In this document: positions 1 through 8,591 of the stretch, in pieces
Layout of the letters: each line of letters starts with the position of its first letter
Position numbering within the stretch: the first letter of the stretch is position 1
Source of the DNA: Phocaeicola barnesiae DSM 18169 = JCM 13652
GTDB lineage: Bacteria > Bacteroidota > Bacteroidia > Bacteroidales > Bacteroidaceae
Direction: 5' to 3'
DNA length: 64,000 bases
Assembly (NCBI RefSeq): GCF_000374585.1
Contig: NZ_KB894651.1
Location: 1 to 64,000 of the forward strand
Notes under the pieces: model-generated
The model's database searches: none
Told to the model about the DNA's origin: nothing
What the model saw: only the letters and a program-made list of their open reading frames with translations
Program-made: the position numbers and the translations under genes

Positions 1-109
1 CGCCGGTCGCCGGCAAAGTCAGCAAGCTGACTTCCCGCTGCCCCTCGACTTGCATGTGTTAAGCCTGTAGCTAGCGTTCATCCTGAGCCAGGATCAAACT
101 CTTCATTGT
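1..109 (-). rRNA. 16S ribosomal RNA, 5' end (partial, runs off the left edge)
   Basis: Read on the minus strand, the sequence contains the universal 16S start AGAGTTTGATCCTGGCTCAG, followed by the GATGAACGCTAGCTACAGGC stretch and ACACATGCAAGTCGAGGGGC typical of Bacteroidales. The first variable-region hairpin (AAGTCAGC/GCTGACTT) is visible before the edge. Only about 109 bases of the gene are present; the 5' end was set by alignment to the known bacterial 16S start. The rest of the rRNA operon lies outside the window. Confidence 0.97.
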
Positions 110-335
110 AAGAATATCTTTTCCGCACCGGACTGCTCCGGCGCGTGTCTTAATCTGTTCAGGAAACCGAATCTTCTTCTTGTTCCGCCCCATTTTCATG
201 GGACAGGATCTTGACGGTGCTTCTTCGTTTCATCCATACCATATTAATATGGACTACTTCTTGTACTACATCTCTGTTTGTTTATCTAAAGCTTTTCAAA
301 GAACTTGCCTTCAAATCTTGTGTTGAAAACGGTTG
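110..335 (-). other. rRNA operon leader region
   Basis: This untranslated stretch lies between the 16S 5' end and the proximal rrn promoter. It would be transcribed as the precursor leader that is removed during 16S maturation. I see no open frame with coding character, no tRNA and no obvious antitermination box that I could name with confidence. Confidence 0.6.
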
Positions 336-367
336 CAAAGATAAGTCATATTTTCGTAACCACCAAA
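336..367 (-). promoter_or_regulatory. rrn promoter P2 (proximal), sigma-ABfr type
   Basis: On the minus strand TTTG (364-367) is followed after 20 bases by TATCTTTG (336-343). This is an exact fit to the Bacteroides -33/-7 consensus TTTG-N19..21-TAnnTTTG. Directly upstream (368-401) the motif CTGAAAAA occurs three times with a 13-bp spacing, giving an A-tract-rich region that could act like an UP element. Transcription would start near 327 and give a leader of about 220 bases. Confidence 0.8.
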
Positions 368-561
368 TTTTTCAGAAAGTTTTTTCAGAAAAATTTTTCA
401 GCGGCGGTCCGAAGCGCGTCCCCCTCCGGGCTCACCCTTTCTCGCTCCCTTGCAGCATGCAAGGTAAGATACTCGGTGCAGCGCCTCCGGCAAGACATCC
501 GGCTTACACTCTGTCATCAGAATTTCATTTCTTCAACGCGTTTCCCTCTCGAAAGCGGATG

Positions 562-592
562 CAAAGGTACAGACTTTTCCGAAACCGACAAG
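562..592 (-). promoter_or_regulatory. rrn promoter P1 (distal)
   Basis: On the minus strand CTTG (589-592) is followed after 19 bases by TACCTTTG (562-569). The -7 is an exact consensus match and the -33 differs at one base. Upstream (593-640) is again rich in A and T tracts. Together with the promoter at 336-367 this makes a tandem rrn promoter pair about 226 bp apart. Confidence 0.7.
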
Positions 593-751
593 CATTCCTC
601 GAAACTTTTTTGAAACATTTTCTGGAATTAATTCACAAATACCTGATAAACAAAAGAATAAAATTCAACAATTTTCAAGATTCAGAATCAAAAGGTCAAA
701 GAATGACACCATATAAATTTCGCGCACGCGTAACAACGTATAAGATATAAA

Positions 752-839
752 AAAAGAACGTTCGTTTTATACAAAACAACCTCATGTGTCAAATAAAACG
801 AACGTTCGAATCAACTAAAACAATTAGACGTTTTTTCGC
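752..839. repeat. 22-bp phased repeat array A (four units)
   Basis: Four 17-base cores start at 752, 774, 796 and 818, each followed by a 5-base spacer, so the period is exactly 22. The cores are AAAAGAACGTTCGTTTT, AAACAACCTCATGTGTC, AAACGAACGTTCGAATC and AAACAATTAGACGTTTT. Units 1 and 3 share a 13-base inverted match (GAACGTTCGTTTT with AAAACGAACGTTC), so they can pair with unit 2 in the loop. The array ends 11-15 bases beyond the stop codon of the lipoprotein gene at 850-1806. It resembles arrays at 36467 and 54330. It may act as that gene's terminator, but the strict phasing is not explained by that. Confidence 0.8.
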
Positions 840-849
840 GGAGCTGAAA

Positions 850-1806
850 TTACAAGCCTAACCTGGCACAAACCTGTGGATACGAAGCATCTTTCAACAG
901 AATTTTTTTCTTCCCGTCAAGCAGGTAAAAACTAGGCATTGCATTCAAATCGAATTTAGCCTCATCCTTCACCTGCTGCCTATCGTTTCCAACAATCCAT
1001 GATTGTGGAATCTCTGGTAAGGCCTTTCTCCAAACCGCCTCATTTCCCTCCGTATAAATGGCCAATACCGTCAACCTCCCGGCAGCTACAGCATCGGCCA
1101 ACTTATCATCTGCTGCCATGACATGTAATGATTCCTGACAATTACCACACTCCGGGTCATAAAACACCAGCAACAACCGATTTCCTTCGACAGGAGTTTT
1201 TCTCAACGTATGCTGTGTACCATCGGGTAAATAATATACAAAATCTTGTGCCAGTGTTCCAGGCATATTTCTGGAAATCAAATCCAAACGAAATTTCAAG
1301 GAACTTTTACTCGCCTCATCCAAAACTGTACTTCGGAGCATCCGCTTCAGATAAATCCGATACCAGTCTTCATCATAATACGGAGAATTCGGGTTATAAA
1401 GATATTCGTCTATCATCGACATAAAAAACCTGCGTGCCTGCTCCGTTTTCTCCATACCGGTACAAAGATTATCCAAGCTTTCTTCTATCCAAGCCTCAGG
1501 AACCGGCCCCGAAGCCAACAATCCCAACTGGTTCACCCACCCTTGCTCACTAACGCTCCGGTTATTGACCAACAATGTATCTGAAAAATCAAAATTATCC
1601 CAATAATGTTTCAACAGATACTCCTTCCGCTGTTCTGCATCTGTCAAAAGGGCCGGAATCTGAGGGAAAGGAAATGTTACTTCACGCTTCTGTTCTGTCT
1701 GTGCGGAAGCTTCATCCGCATTCTTCGACGTCTTCTCAACAGGCTGACAGGCAGATAAAAACATACTGGCCAGCATCATACCATATACCCATTTTCGTCC
1801 AATCAT
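850..1806 (-). CDS. DUF5106 / thioredoxin-fold lipoprotein
   Basis: A 318-residue predicted lipoprotein. The start at 1806 was chosen because it opens a signal sequence ending in the lipobox LSAC (Cys about residue 20). A longer in-frame start at 1878 would bury this signal. The first half, with a WDNFDFSD-type segment, looks like DUF5106, which in Bacteroidetes often precedes a thioredoxin domain. The second half has the thioredoxin-like strand LLLVFYDPECGNC with a CxxC pair (CGNC) and a later MPSFYLLDGKKK segment typical of AhpC/TSA-like folds. It probably sits in the envelope as a thiol-disulfide reductant or redox sensor; no partner gene is adjacent. It lies between the rrn promoters and an exporter operon on the other strand. 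Family assignment is fairly secure, function is inferred. Confidence 0.8.
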   Translation of the reverse strand: MIGRKWVYGMMLASMFLSACQPVEKTSKNADEASAQTEQKREVTFPFPQIPALLTDAEQRKEYLLKHYWDNFDFSDTLLVNNRSVSEQGWVNQLGLLASGPVPEAWIEESLDNLCTGMEKTEQARRFFMSMIDEYLYNPNSPYYDEDWYRIYLKRMLRSTVLDEASKSSLKFRLDLISRNMPGTLAQDFVYYLPDGTQHTLRKTPVEGNRLLLVFYDPECGNCQESLHVMAADDKLADAVAAGRLTVLAIYTEGNEAVWRKALPEIPQSWIVGNDRQQVKDEAKFDLNAMPSFYLLDGKKKILLKDASYPQVCARLGL

Positions 1807-2174
1807 ATTCCATGAATCTATTATCTCACAAAAATAGGAAATCACATTTGTTTTCCGAACCCAATCCTCTAAAAACAAGGCTCTACATTTCTTAAAGAAT
1901 GAAAATATAAGACGGATTTAAAGGCATTATCAGGTTAAAACTTGTAAAATACCGCGATGCAAAGGTTACGACTAATGGGAAGTTTTCTATAATTTTGTCC
2001 TCCGAATAAAAGCATAATCCATCATTTTTATGAACGTTATTATCCTTACAACCCTTATCCGCTACAAGAACAAAATCCATGATTTCCATGCATGGGGAGC
2101 GGCTGCATTGATTTAAGGAACGTTCTATCTCTCCGATTCATTATCTACTTACTAACTTCCATTAAATTTTACTT
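1807..2174. other. AT-rich divergent intergenic region
   Basis: This stretch separates the divergent lipoprotein gene and exporter operon, so it should hold both promoters. On the minus strand AACCTTTG near 1960-1967 is a near match to a -7 element, but I find no convincing -33. For the plus-strand operon I find no clear consensus. A perfect 10-base palindrome CCATGCATGG lies at 2086-2095. A 65-codon minus-strand frame here has no recognisable features and is not called. Confidence 0.4.
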
Positions 2175-3485
2175 ATGAGCAAAAAGAACAGGCTCATAGT
2201 GCATTGTCTTATAGCACTATGCAGCCAGTATGTATGTGCCCAACCGAGAACAATGGGCCTAGAAGAGATGTTTCGTCTGGCCGATGAAAACAGCCAGCGT
2301 ATTCAAGTATATCAAACCGGAAAGGATGCAGCGGAAGCAGCCCTGCAAGCGGCCAAAGCACAGCGTCTGCCCGATATAAACGCTTCCCTTTCGGCCAGTT
2401 ATCTAGGAGACGGAAAACTTTGGGACCGGGATTTCAGCAACCCCATGAACATAGACATGCCCCACTTCGGGAACAATTTTTCCCTCGAAGCCCAACAGGT
2501 AATTTATGCCGGAGGAGCCATCAGCAGCAGCATCGAACTGGCAGAACTGGGGAAACATAGCGCCGAACTCGATGCACAAAAGAACCGGCAGGAAGTCCGC
2601 TTTCTGCTTACCGGTTATTACCTGGACCTCTACAAGCTGCACAACCAGATGCAGGTACTGAAAAAGAACCTTGAACTGACAGAACAAGTCATAGCCAACA
2701 TGCGGGTACGACGCGAACAGGGAACTGCCCTTCAGAATGACATCACCCGCTATGAACTCCAGAAGGAAACATTGAAATTACAGGTGGCCAAGGTGAAAGA
2801 TGCAAGCACCATCATCAACCACCAGCTAGTAACTACCCTGCATCTGTCCGAAGGTACTGAAATCATTCCCGATACGACCCTGCTGGATGAACAGATTCAA
2901 ACACTTGACGAAAAGAATTGGCAAGCACTGGCAAGCCAAAACAACCTCGACCTGCAACAGACACAAGTAGGTATCCAGGTCAATGAGCAGAAAGTCAAAC
3001 TGGAGCGTTCGGAGCGTCTGCCTAAAATTGCTCTTGTAGCGGCCGAACACCTGGACGGACCGATAACCATCGAAGTTCCGGTACTGGACAACAACTTCAA
3101 TTACTGGTATGTAGGTGTAGGGATAACATACAATTTCTCTTCGCTCTTCAAGAACAACCACAAGCTGAAACAGGCCCGTCTGAATGTCAAGAAGGCTCAG
3201 GAGACACACCAGCTGATGCAGGAACAGGTTGAAAACACCATACAAGCTACGTATGTAGATTTTCTGACAGCATTTACAGACCTTCGTACCCAAAAGAAGA
3301 GTGTGGAACTGGCCGACCAGAACTACGATGTAACCAGCAACCGTTATCAGAATGACCTGGCCTTGCTGACCGACATGCTTGACGCCAGCAATACCAAACT
3401 CAGTGCCGACTTAAGTCTGGTCAACGCCCGCATCAACGTCATATATCATTATTACAAAATGAAATATGTCACCCATACCCTTTAA
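2175..3485 (+). CDS. TolC-family outer membrane efflux protein
   Basis: A 436-residue TolC-type outer membrane channel, the usual length for Bacteroidetes members. A signal peptide of about 23 residues ends in VCAQ. The mature part shows the two-fold repeat of outer membrane efflux proteins, roughly residues 27-215 and 225-430, with long heptad-like helices (for example the AALQAAKAQRLPDI segment and the matching SERLPKIALVA segment). In the cell it would trimerise and form the exit duct for the two genes that follow, a membrane fusion protein 38 bp downstream and an MFS-type pump. All three are on one strand with short gaps and end at a strong hairpin at 6183-6237. The substrate cannot be told from sequence; drugs, bile acids or fatty acids are possible. 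Confidence 0.9.
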   Translation: MSKKNRLIVHCLIALCSQYVCAQPRTMGLEEMFRLADENSQRIQVYQTGKDAAEAALQAAKAQRLPDINASLSASYLGDGKLWDRDFSNPMNIDMPHFGNNFSLEAQQVIYAGGAISSSIELAELGKHSAELDAQKNRQEVRFLLTGYYLDLYKLHNQMQVLKKNLELTEQVIANMRVRREQGTALQNDITRYELQKETLKLQVAKVKDASTIINHQLVTTLHLSEGTEIIPDTTLLDEQIQTLDEKNWQALASQNNLDLQQTQVGIQVNEQKVKLERSERLPKIALVAAEHLDGPITIEVPVLDNNFNYWYVGVGITYNFSSLFKNNHKLKQARLNVKKAQETHQLMQEQVENTIQATYVDFLTAFTDLRTQKKSVELADQNYDVTSNRYQNDLALLTDMLDASNTKLSADLSLVNARINVIYHYYKMKYVTHTL

Positions 3486-3523
3486 ACGACTCATACACCA
3501 TCCACTTTAAAAAGAAAAGAATC

Positions 3524-4555
3524 ATGACAACCAGAAAAATACAGAAACTGACTTATAACATCGTTATCATCTGCCTCTTGTTCGGAGCACTCATCTATGT
3601 AGGTTCCCGATTCATCCATCTGGGAGTAGAATATACAGACAACGCCCAAGTGAAACAACACATCACCCCGGTCAACACCCGGGTATCAGGCTTCATCCAG
3701 AAAATCTGTTTCGAGGAATATCAACCGGTACATAAGGGAGATACCCTGCTGATTATCGAAGACTCCGAGTTCAGACTCCGATTGGCTCAAGCCGAGGCAG
3801 ACTTGGAAAATGCCCGCTCGGGACAACAGGCAACCTCCGCGGGAATCGCCACAACCCAGAATAACCTGCGTGTCAGCGATGCAGGAATCTCCGAAGTACG
3901 TGTTCAACTGGAAAATGCCGAACGGGAACTGAAGCGTTACCAGAAACTGCTGGCACAAGATGCCGTCACCCGTCAACAATACGATAATGTACAGACTGCC
4001 TACGAAGCGACCAAAGCCCGCTACGAGCAGGTACAACGTGCCAAACATTCCACTTCGCTAGTCAAGGATGAACAGACGCACCGGCTCGGCCAGAACGCGG
4101 CAGCCGTACGCCTGGCAGAAGCGGCCGTATCGCTGGCCCGACTCAACCTGTCGTATACCGTCATTGTAGCTACCTGCGACGGTGTAACCGGACGGAAAGA
4201 TATCCACGAAGGCCAGTTGGTACAACCCGGACAGACAATGGTAGACATCGTCGACAGCAGTGACCTGTGGGTGATCGCCAATTACCGGGAAACTCAGCTT
4301 CCGAACATCCACGAAGGCTCCAGTGTCACCCTCACCGCCGATGCCGTACCGGGAGTGACCTATACGGGTACCGTAGAATCCATCTCGGACGCAACCGGAG
4401 CCGCCTTTTCGATGATACCTCAAGACAATGCTACCGGCAATTTCGTCAAAGTGGAACAACGTGTACCTGTACGCATCAGCCTGAAAGGAAACGATTCCGA
4501 AAAGCTAAAGCTTCTGCGTGCCGGATTCAATGTAGAATGTAAAGTAAAACACTGA
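3524..4555 (+). CDS. HlyD/EmrA-family membrane fusion protein
   Basis: A 343-residue periplasmic adaptor. One transmembrane helix near residues 10-30 anchors it in the inner membrane. The TDNAQV motif just after it and the first biotinyl-lipoyl half (VNTRVSGFIQKI, about 50-65) are typical of EmrA-like proteins. A long coiled coil (about 85-195, rich in AEADLENA and LAEAAVSLARLN patterns) follows, then the second lipoyl half (GVTGRKDIHEGQLVQPGQ) and the beta-barrel domain to the C-terminus. It would link the MFS pump encoded 2 bp downstream with the TolC-like channel encoded upstream. Order and spacing indicate an EmrAB-TolC-type tripartite exporter. Gene role is firm, substrate unknown. Confidence 0.9.
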   Translation: MTTRKIQKLTYNIVIICLLFGALIYVGSRFIHLGVEYTDNAQVKQHITPVNTRVSGFIQKICFEEYQPVHKGDTLLIIEDSEFRLRLAQAEADLENARSGQQATSAGIATTQNNLRVSDAGISEVRVQLENAERELKRYQKLLAQDAVTRQQYDNVQTAYEATKARYEQVQRAKHSTSLVKDEQTHRLGQNAAAVRLAEAAVSLARLNLSYTVIVATCDGVTGRKDIHEGQLVQPGQTMVDIVDSSDLWVIANYRETQLPNIHEGSSVTLTADAVPGVTYTGTVESISDATGAAFSMIPQDNATGNFVKVEQRVPVRISLKGNDSEKLKLLRAGFNVECKVKH

Positions 4556-4557
4556 TT

Positions 4558-6174
4558 ATGGGAGCCCCTGTACTGAACGGACCGTTTACGATGCTGATGT
4601 TCCGCAACTTCGTGCCTCGGAAACTCCAACCGTGGATTTATGTCTTTATGGCCGTCACCTTCCAGCTTTCCGGAGGGCTCTATCTGGGTACCTTGAACCA
4701 AATGGTCGGCGAAACTACCCTGATGCGGGAAGACCTGCTGATGTGTCTCTATGCCAACCTGGCCGGAATGGCCATTTATTTCCCCTTACTGTTCCGCATG
4801 AAGTTCCGTTTTACCAACAAGACTTTGCTTCTGGCCGCGGCAGGGGGCGTTCTGGCAAGTAACCTGATTGCTCCCCACATCACCTACCTTCCGCTGCTAT
4901 GGGGAATCTGTTTCATCGAAGGTATCTGCAAGATTCAGGGAACTTTCGAATGTATGTCGAATATCCAATTATGGATGACGCCCAAACGTGATTTCACAGT
5001 CTTTTTCCCGTTACTTCACATCATCATACTAGGCAGCATGCAACTATCCGACTTGCTGTGCACGTACCTGATGTATCATTATCATTGGAGCTATATGCAT
5101 GGGTTTATCGCAGCCATCATGCTGATAAACCTGATGATACTACAGACTTGTACCCGTCATTTCCGCCTCATGAAGAAATTCCCTCTGTTCGGTATCGATT
5201 GGCTGGGAGCCATACTATGGGCCTGCCTGCTTCTGGAAATCGCCTATTTTTTCGATTACGGCGACTGGTATGACTGGTGGAACAGTCCGGTCATCAGACA
5301 ATTGGCAGTAGCTATCGGCATTACATTCCTGCTTTGCATCTGGCGCATGCTGACCATCCGCCATCCCTTTCTCGAACCTCGGATGTGGACATACAGACAT
5401 CTTGTTCCGATACTGATTCTGATAACACTGGTTGAAGCCTTCCTGGCTACCGAACGGGTACTGGAAGAAGTATTCTACGAAGAGGTGATGCACTATACAG
5501 AGACTGTCAGTGTACAACTGGACTGGTTGACTCTCGGAGGAATCCTTACAGGGTGTCTGTTTGCCTACTGGTGGATGCACATCAAACGCTTCAGCTATAT
5601 CCGGTTACTTAGCATCGGAATCATAGGCCTCATCGGCTATCTGCTAGGCTATTATTTTACCCTCTCGGGCGAGATACATATTTCACAGCTCTATCTGCCT
5701 ACTGCCTGCAGAGGATTTGCCTACGCTATTCTAAGCGCCACTTTCATGGTCTGTCTGGAAGAAATCATGACCTTCCAGCACTTTTTTCAGGCACTGAGCG
5801 TATTCAACATGCTGCACATGGTGGTAGGTGGTGTCATCGGTTCAGCCCTCTATACCCAAGGCCTCGCCTATTACCTGCCGGACAACATGGCCCGATACGG
5901 AGCAGCCATCGACCGGGTCTCCTTTAGCCGGCATCCTTTTCCTTTGGGAGAATATATGGAAAGCTTCGTATCGCAGATGATGGAAATCAGCATCAAGCAG
6001 ATTTACGGATGGGCAGGCTATGCCTGTATCTTTCTGCTCCTCCTCTTTCTGCTTTATGATGCTCCGGTACGTAAAGAACTGAAACTGATGCCCGGCTGGA
6101 GAAGTCTTCGGAAAGAAATCGCCCGCTCTTTCCAGAAGAATCCGTCCCGGAAAACGAATGAGCCGAGAGAATAA
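4558..6174 (+). CDS. MFS-type transporter of a tripartite exporter (EmrB position)
   Basis: A 538-residue polytopic protein with about 12-14 hydrophobic segments, starting 2 bp after the stop of the adaptor gene, so the two are probably translationally coupled. Position, length and topology fit the EmrB/DHA2 branch of the major facilitator superfamily. The sequence is divergent: I do not see a clean canonical MFS loop motif, and the last 40 residues form a basic cytoplasmic tail. Several acidic residues lie next to membrane segments (for example WACLLLEIAYFFDYGDW and the ATERVLEEVFYEEV stretch) and could serve proton coupling. It would expel a hydrophobic substrate through the adaptor and TolC-like channel. 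Family call rests largely on context. Confidence 0.8.
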   Translation: MGAPVLNGPFTMLMFRNFVPRKLQPWIYVFMAVTFQLSGGLYLGTLNQMVGETTLMREDLLMCLYANLAGMAIYFPLLFRMKFRFTNKTLLLAAAGGVLASNLIAPHITYLPLLWGICFIEGICKIQGTFECMSNIQLWMTPKRDFTVFFPLLHIIILGSMQLSDLLCTYLMYHYHWSYMHGFIAAIMLINLMILQTCTRHFRLMKKFPLFGIDWLGAILWACLLLEIAYFFDYGDWYDWWNSPVIRQLAVAIGITFLLCIWRMLTIRHPFLEPRMWTYRHLVPILILITLVEAFLATERVLEEVFYEEVMHYTETVSVQLDWLTLGGILTGCLFAYWWMHIKRFSYIRLLSIGIIGLIGYLLGYYFTLSGEIHISQLYLPTACRGFAYAILSATFMVCLEEIMTFQHFFQALSVFNMLHMVVGGVIGSALYTQGLAYYLPDNMARYGAAIDRVSFSRHPFPLGEYMESFVSQMMEISIKQIYGWAGYACIFLLLLFLLYDAPVRKELKLMPGWRSLRKEIARSFQKNPSRKTNEPRE

Positions 6175-6182
6175 ACATAAAA

Positions 6183-6237
6183 AAGAAGCGTCCACGTTGG
6201 AACTCTTTTCAAGAAAGAGCCAACCTGAACGCTTCTT
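6183..6237. terminator. Hairpin terminator between convergent genes
   Basis: AAGAAGCGT (6183-6191) pairs with ACGCTTCTT (6229-6237), extended by GTTGG/CCAAC and an inner CTCTTTTC/GAAAGAG-like stem. An A-rich run precedes it and a T-rich run follows, so it can end transcription from both the exporter operon and the convergent acetyltransferase gene. Confidence 0.8.
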
Positions 6238-6267
6238 ATTTTTATCTGTATCCGTGGAGCAACCGGC

Positions 6268-6831
6268 TTATTCTTCCAATTTCCGGATAACACGACAAGG
6301 ATTTCCTACAGCCACCGAATTGGCCGGAATACTTTTCGTCACTACACTTCCAGCCCCGATGACACTATTATCGCCAATGCTGACGCCCGGCAATACACAG
6401 ACCTGAGCCCCTATCCAGACATTATTACCCACGGTAATGGGATAGGCATATTCCAGTCCTTGATTCCGCTGGGTTACATCCAGGGGATGTCCGGCTGTAT
6501 AGAAGCCACAATTCGGAGCGATGAATACATTATCGCCGAAAGTAATCTTAGCGCCGTCCAACATGACACAGTTCACGTTGGCATAAAAATTCTCTCCGAT
6601 TTCGATGTTATAACCATAATCGCAATGAAACGGCTGCTCTATCAGAAACTGCTTGCCGGTTTTACCCAACAAGTCGCGGATAATGGCTTCCCGTTCTTTC
6701 AAGGATGAAGGGGGCAACTGATTGTAAGCATGACACTTTTCGTTACAAACCTGTCTTTCCCCAATCAGTTCCGCATCGTAATTAGCGTTATACAATTCTC
6801 CCGAATGACATTTTTCTTTTTCAGTTTTCAT
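6268..6831 (-). CDS. Maltose/galactoside O-acetyltransferase family protein
   Basis: A 187-residue left-handed beta-helix acetyltransferase of the Maa/LacA family. It transfers acetyl from acetyl-CoA to a sugar hydroxyl in the cytoplasm. The N-terminal helical cap (KCHSGELYNANYDAEL) is followed by hexapeptide repeats from about residue 70 to 180, including ITFGDNVFIAPNCGF, ITVGNNVWIG and VSIGDNSVIGAGS. The catalytic histidine lies in TAGHPLD. In-frame ATGs at 6858 and 6843 are possible, but the start at 6831 (MKTEKEKC) matches family length best. It stands 61 bp downstream of a GH27 gene on the same strand and may share its transcript. The natural acceptor is unknown. Confidence 0.88.
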   Translation of the reverse strand: MKTEKEKCHSGELYNANYDAELIGERQVCNEKCHAYNQLPPSSLKEREAIIRDLLGKTGKQFLIEQPFHCDYGYNIEIGENFYANVNCVMLDGAKITFGDNVFIAPNCGFYTAGHPLDVTQRNQGLEYAYPITVGNNVWIGAQVCVLPGVSIGDNSVIGAGSVVTKSIPANSVAVGNPCRVIRKLEE

Positions 6832-6892
6832 AAGAACTTTCATTGAAGTTTCAAACACAAACGTCGATGTTACAGGCTAGTCTTCATGTATC

Positions 6893-8521
6893 TCATTCCA
6901 CCGGAGCCAACATGAAACAATCCAGATCGGGAGTCCATGTAAACCGGCTTCCGATTCTTACGACATTATATCCTTTCTGCAGATCGACCGCCAGTTCTGC
7001 CTGGGCAATTCCTTGGGTACTGTCTGTCTCCAGGTTATCCAGCGTCACCCGGGTACCGTTTACCGTAACCTCCAACCGACGGTCGTTTATCTCACGTTCC
7101 CTTTGAGTGACGGGGATATAGCGGACAATCATCTTATATTTTCCTCCCTTTTCACTGAACACTTCATCCCATTGGGCATAGTTCTCCTTATGACCACCCA
7201 GATTGGTGACAACCATGCTACCCGAAGCTCCTTCAAAAGGCATGTATGCCACTCCCCGCTTACGCTTGGCCAAATCGTCAAAGCCATTCAGATAAGCCTG
7301 TTCCGCTTCGTACAGGACGGGTTCCAGACGTCTGCTTCCTTCCACCCTTACAATCTTGACTCCATGAGGAAGTACATCAAAGCGAAGCGCATCATCTACC
7401 GGACGCTCATCCTTCCGATGAACCAAATCGCGGACATTTGTCTTTCCTTCCAACTCTAAAAGACTCAAAGGAACCTGAAAAGAACAGGTCTCCTCCGTAG
7501 GGTTGTACAAGGCAACCGCACGTACCTTTCCCCGCTTCTCTCTGATATCCTTTACAAAAACATATCCGCCGTTCTCGTGCTGTACGATCTGAGCCTGAAT
7601 GCCTAACGGATCCTGATTCAAGGCTATCAGTTCGGGATTCTTCAATAAACGAAGCGAAGCCTCCGGAATCGTTGTCAGATCACAACCTATCAGAAGCGGG
7701 GAACTCAAGATACACCACATACCGAAATGTGTCTCTTCCTCCTCCGGTTTCAGCCCTCGTCCTATCTCCAGCATGTCCATATCGTTGTAATGACCTCCGC
7801 CGGCAAAAGCCGAAAGATACATGTTTTTGGAAATGATGTATTTCACCGATTCCCACGATGGATTTATATCCGAACTAATCCGCCAGGAACGTGCCAAACC
7901 ACTGACCCACGTACCCGGATAAGCCCACCGGCAGATATTCAAAGAAATATTCCGGGGACACACCTCACGTATAGCCTCTACAATAGCCGTATACCGCTCC
8001 TGTTCATCAAGATCCAGTTGCTGACCGGCTCCACAATAGTCTATTTTAATGAAATCGAATCCCCAGTCATTGAAAAACAGATTGGCATCCTGACGCTCGA
8101 AGCCATAAAGTCCTACCCCTATTCCATTCTTATCGGCATCCCAGATAGAACCGCAGGTATTTGCTCCCGCCTCTGAATAAATGCCGGCTTTCAACCCCAA
8201 CGAATGGATGTAATCGGCTACAACCTTCATGCCGTTCGGAAAACGTTCCGGATGTGTATGGAGGACTCCCTTTTCATCCCGATAACCAAAGAAACCGTCG
8301 TCAATGTTCACATAACGATATCCCACTTCATTCAAGCCTTGAGAAATCATGGCATCGGCCTGTTTCTTTATCAAATCCTCACTGATATTGACTCGATAAG
8401 TATTCCATGAACTCCAACCCATAAGTGGTGGTTCAACATGATTGACTTGTGCGACGGCCTCTCCAATCATGATTCCTAAAGCTACAGCCATCAGCCATTT
8501 TTTGCATGTTCCGTGTATCAT
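6893..8521 (-). CDS. GH27 alpha-galactosidase-like enzyme with C-terminal carbohydrate-binding-type domain
   Basis: About 542 residues, exported through a signal peptide ending near AVAQ (residue 25). Residues about 30-300 form the GH27 barrel (PPLMGWSSWNTY start). The nucleophile Asp is at about 161 in FIKIDYCG, and the acid/base Asp at about 218 in RISSDINPS. A beta domain follows (about 310-395), then a C-terminal module (about 400-542) with a YEAEQAYLNG start resembling CBM35/CBM6-type domains. It would release terminal alpha-galactose (or beta-arabinopyranose-type sugars) from glycans in the periplasm. An ATG at 8551 is an alternative start; the frame remains open upstream to 8815, but that part overlaps the corC-like gene and lacks signal features. 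It begins 70 bp past the corC-like stop. Confidence 0.88.
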   Translation of the reverse strand: MIHGTCKKWLMAVALGIMIGEAVAQVNHVEPPLMGWSSWNTYRVNISEDLIKKQADAMISQGLNEVGYRYVNIDDGFFGYRDEKGVLHTHPERFPNGMKVVADYIHSLGLKAGIYSEAGANTCGSIWDADKNGIGVGLYGFERQDANLFFNDWGFDFIKIDYCGAGQQLDLDEQERYTAIVEAIREVCPRNISLNICRWAYPGTWVSGLARSWRISSDINPSWESVKYIISKNMYLSAFAGGGHYNDMDMLEIGRGLKPEEEETHFGMWCILSSPLLIGCDLTTIPEASLRLLKNPELIALNQDPLGIQAQIVQHENGGYVFVKDIREKRGKVRAVALYNPTEETCSFQVPLSLLELEGKTNVRDLVHRKDERPVDDALRFDVLPHGVKIVRVEGSRRLEPVLYEAEQAYLNGFDDLAKRKRGVAYMPFEGASGSMVVTNLGGHKENYAQWDEVFSEKGGKYKMIVRYIPVTQREREINDRRLEVTVNGTRVTLDNLETDSTQGIAQAELAVDLQKGYNVVRIGSRFTWTPDLDCFMLAPVE

Positions 8522-8591
8522 ATTCAAGTTAACTTTATTATCATTTGCCATCACCTCCAAGGGAGGACAGAGAAAGAGTTTACAAACAACA

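Noticed and set aside
211..750. 179-codon plus-strand frame opposite the rRNA leader
   Set aside because: It overlaps the two rrn promoters and the start of a repeat array, has no recognisable motif and an abnormal composition.
1892..2089. 65-codon minus-strand frame
   Set aside because: It lies in the AT-rich divergent promoter region, shows no signal, domain or neighbour support.
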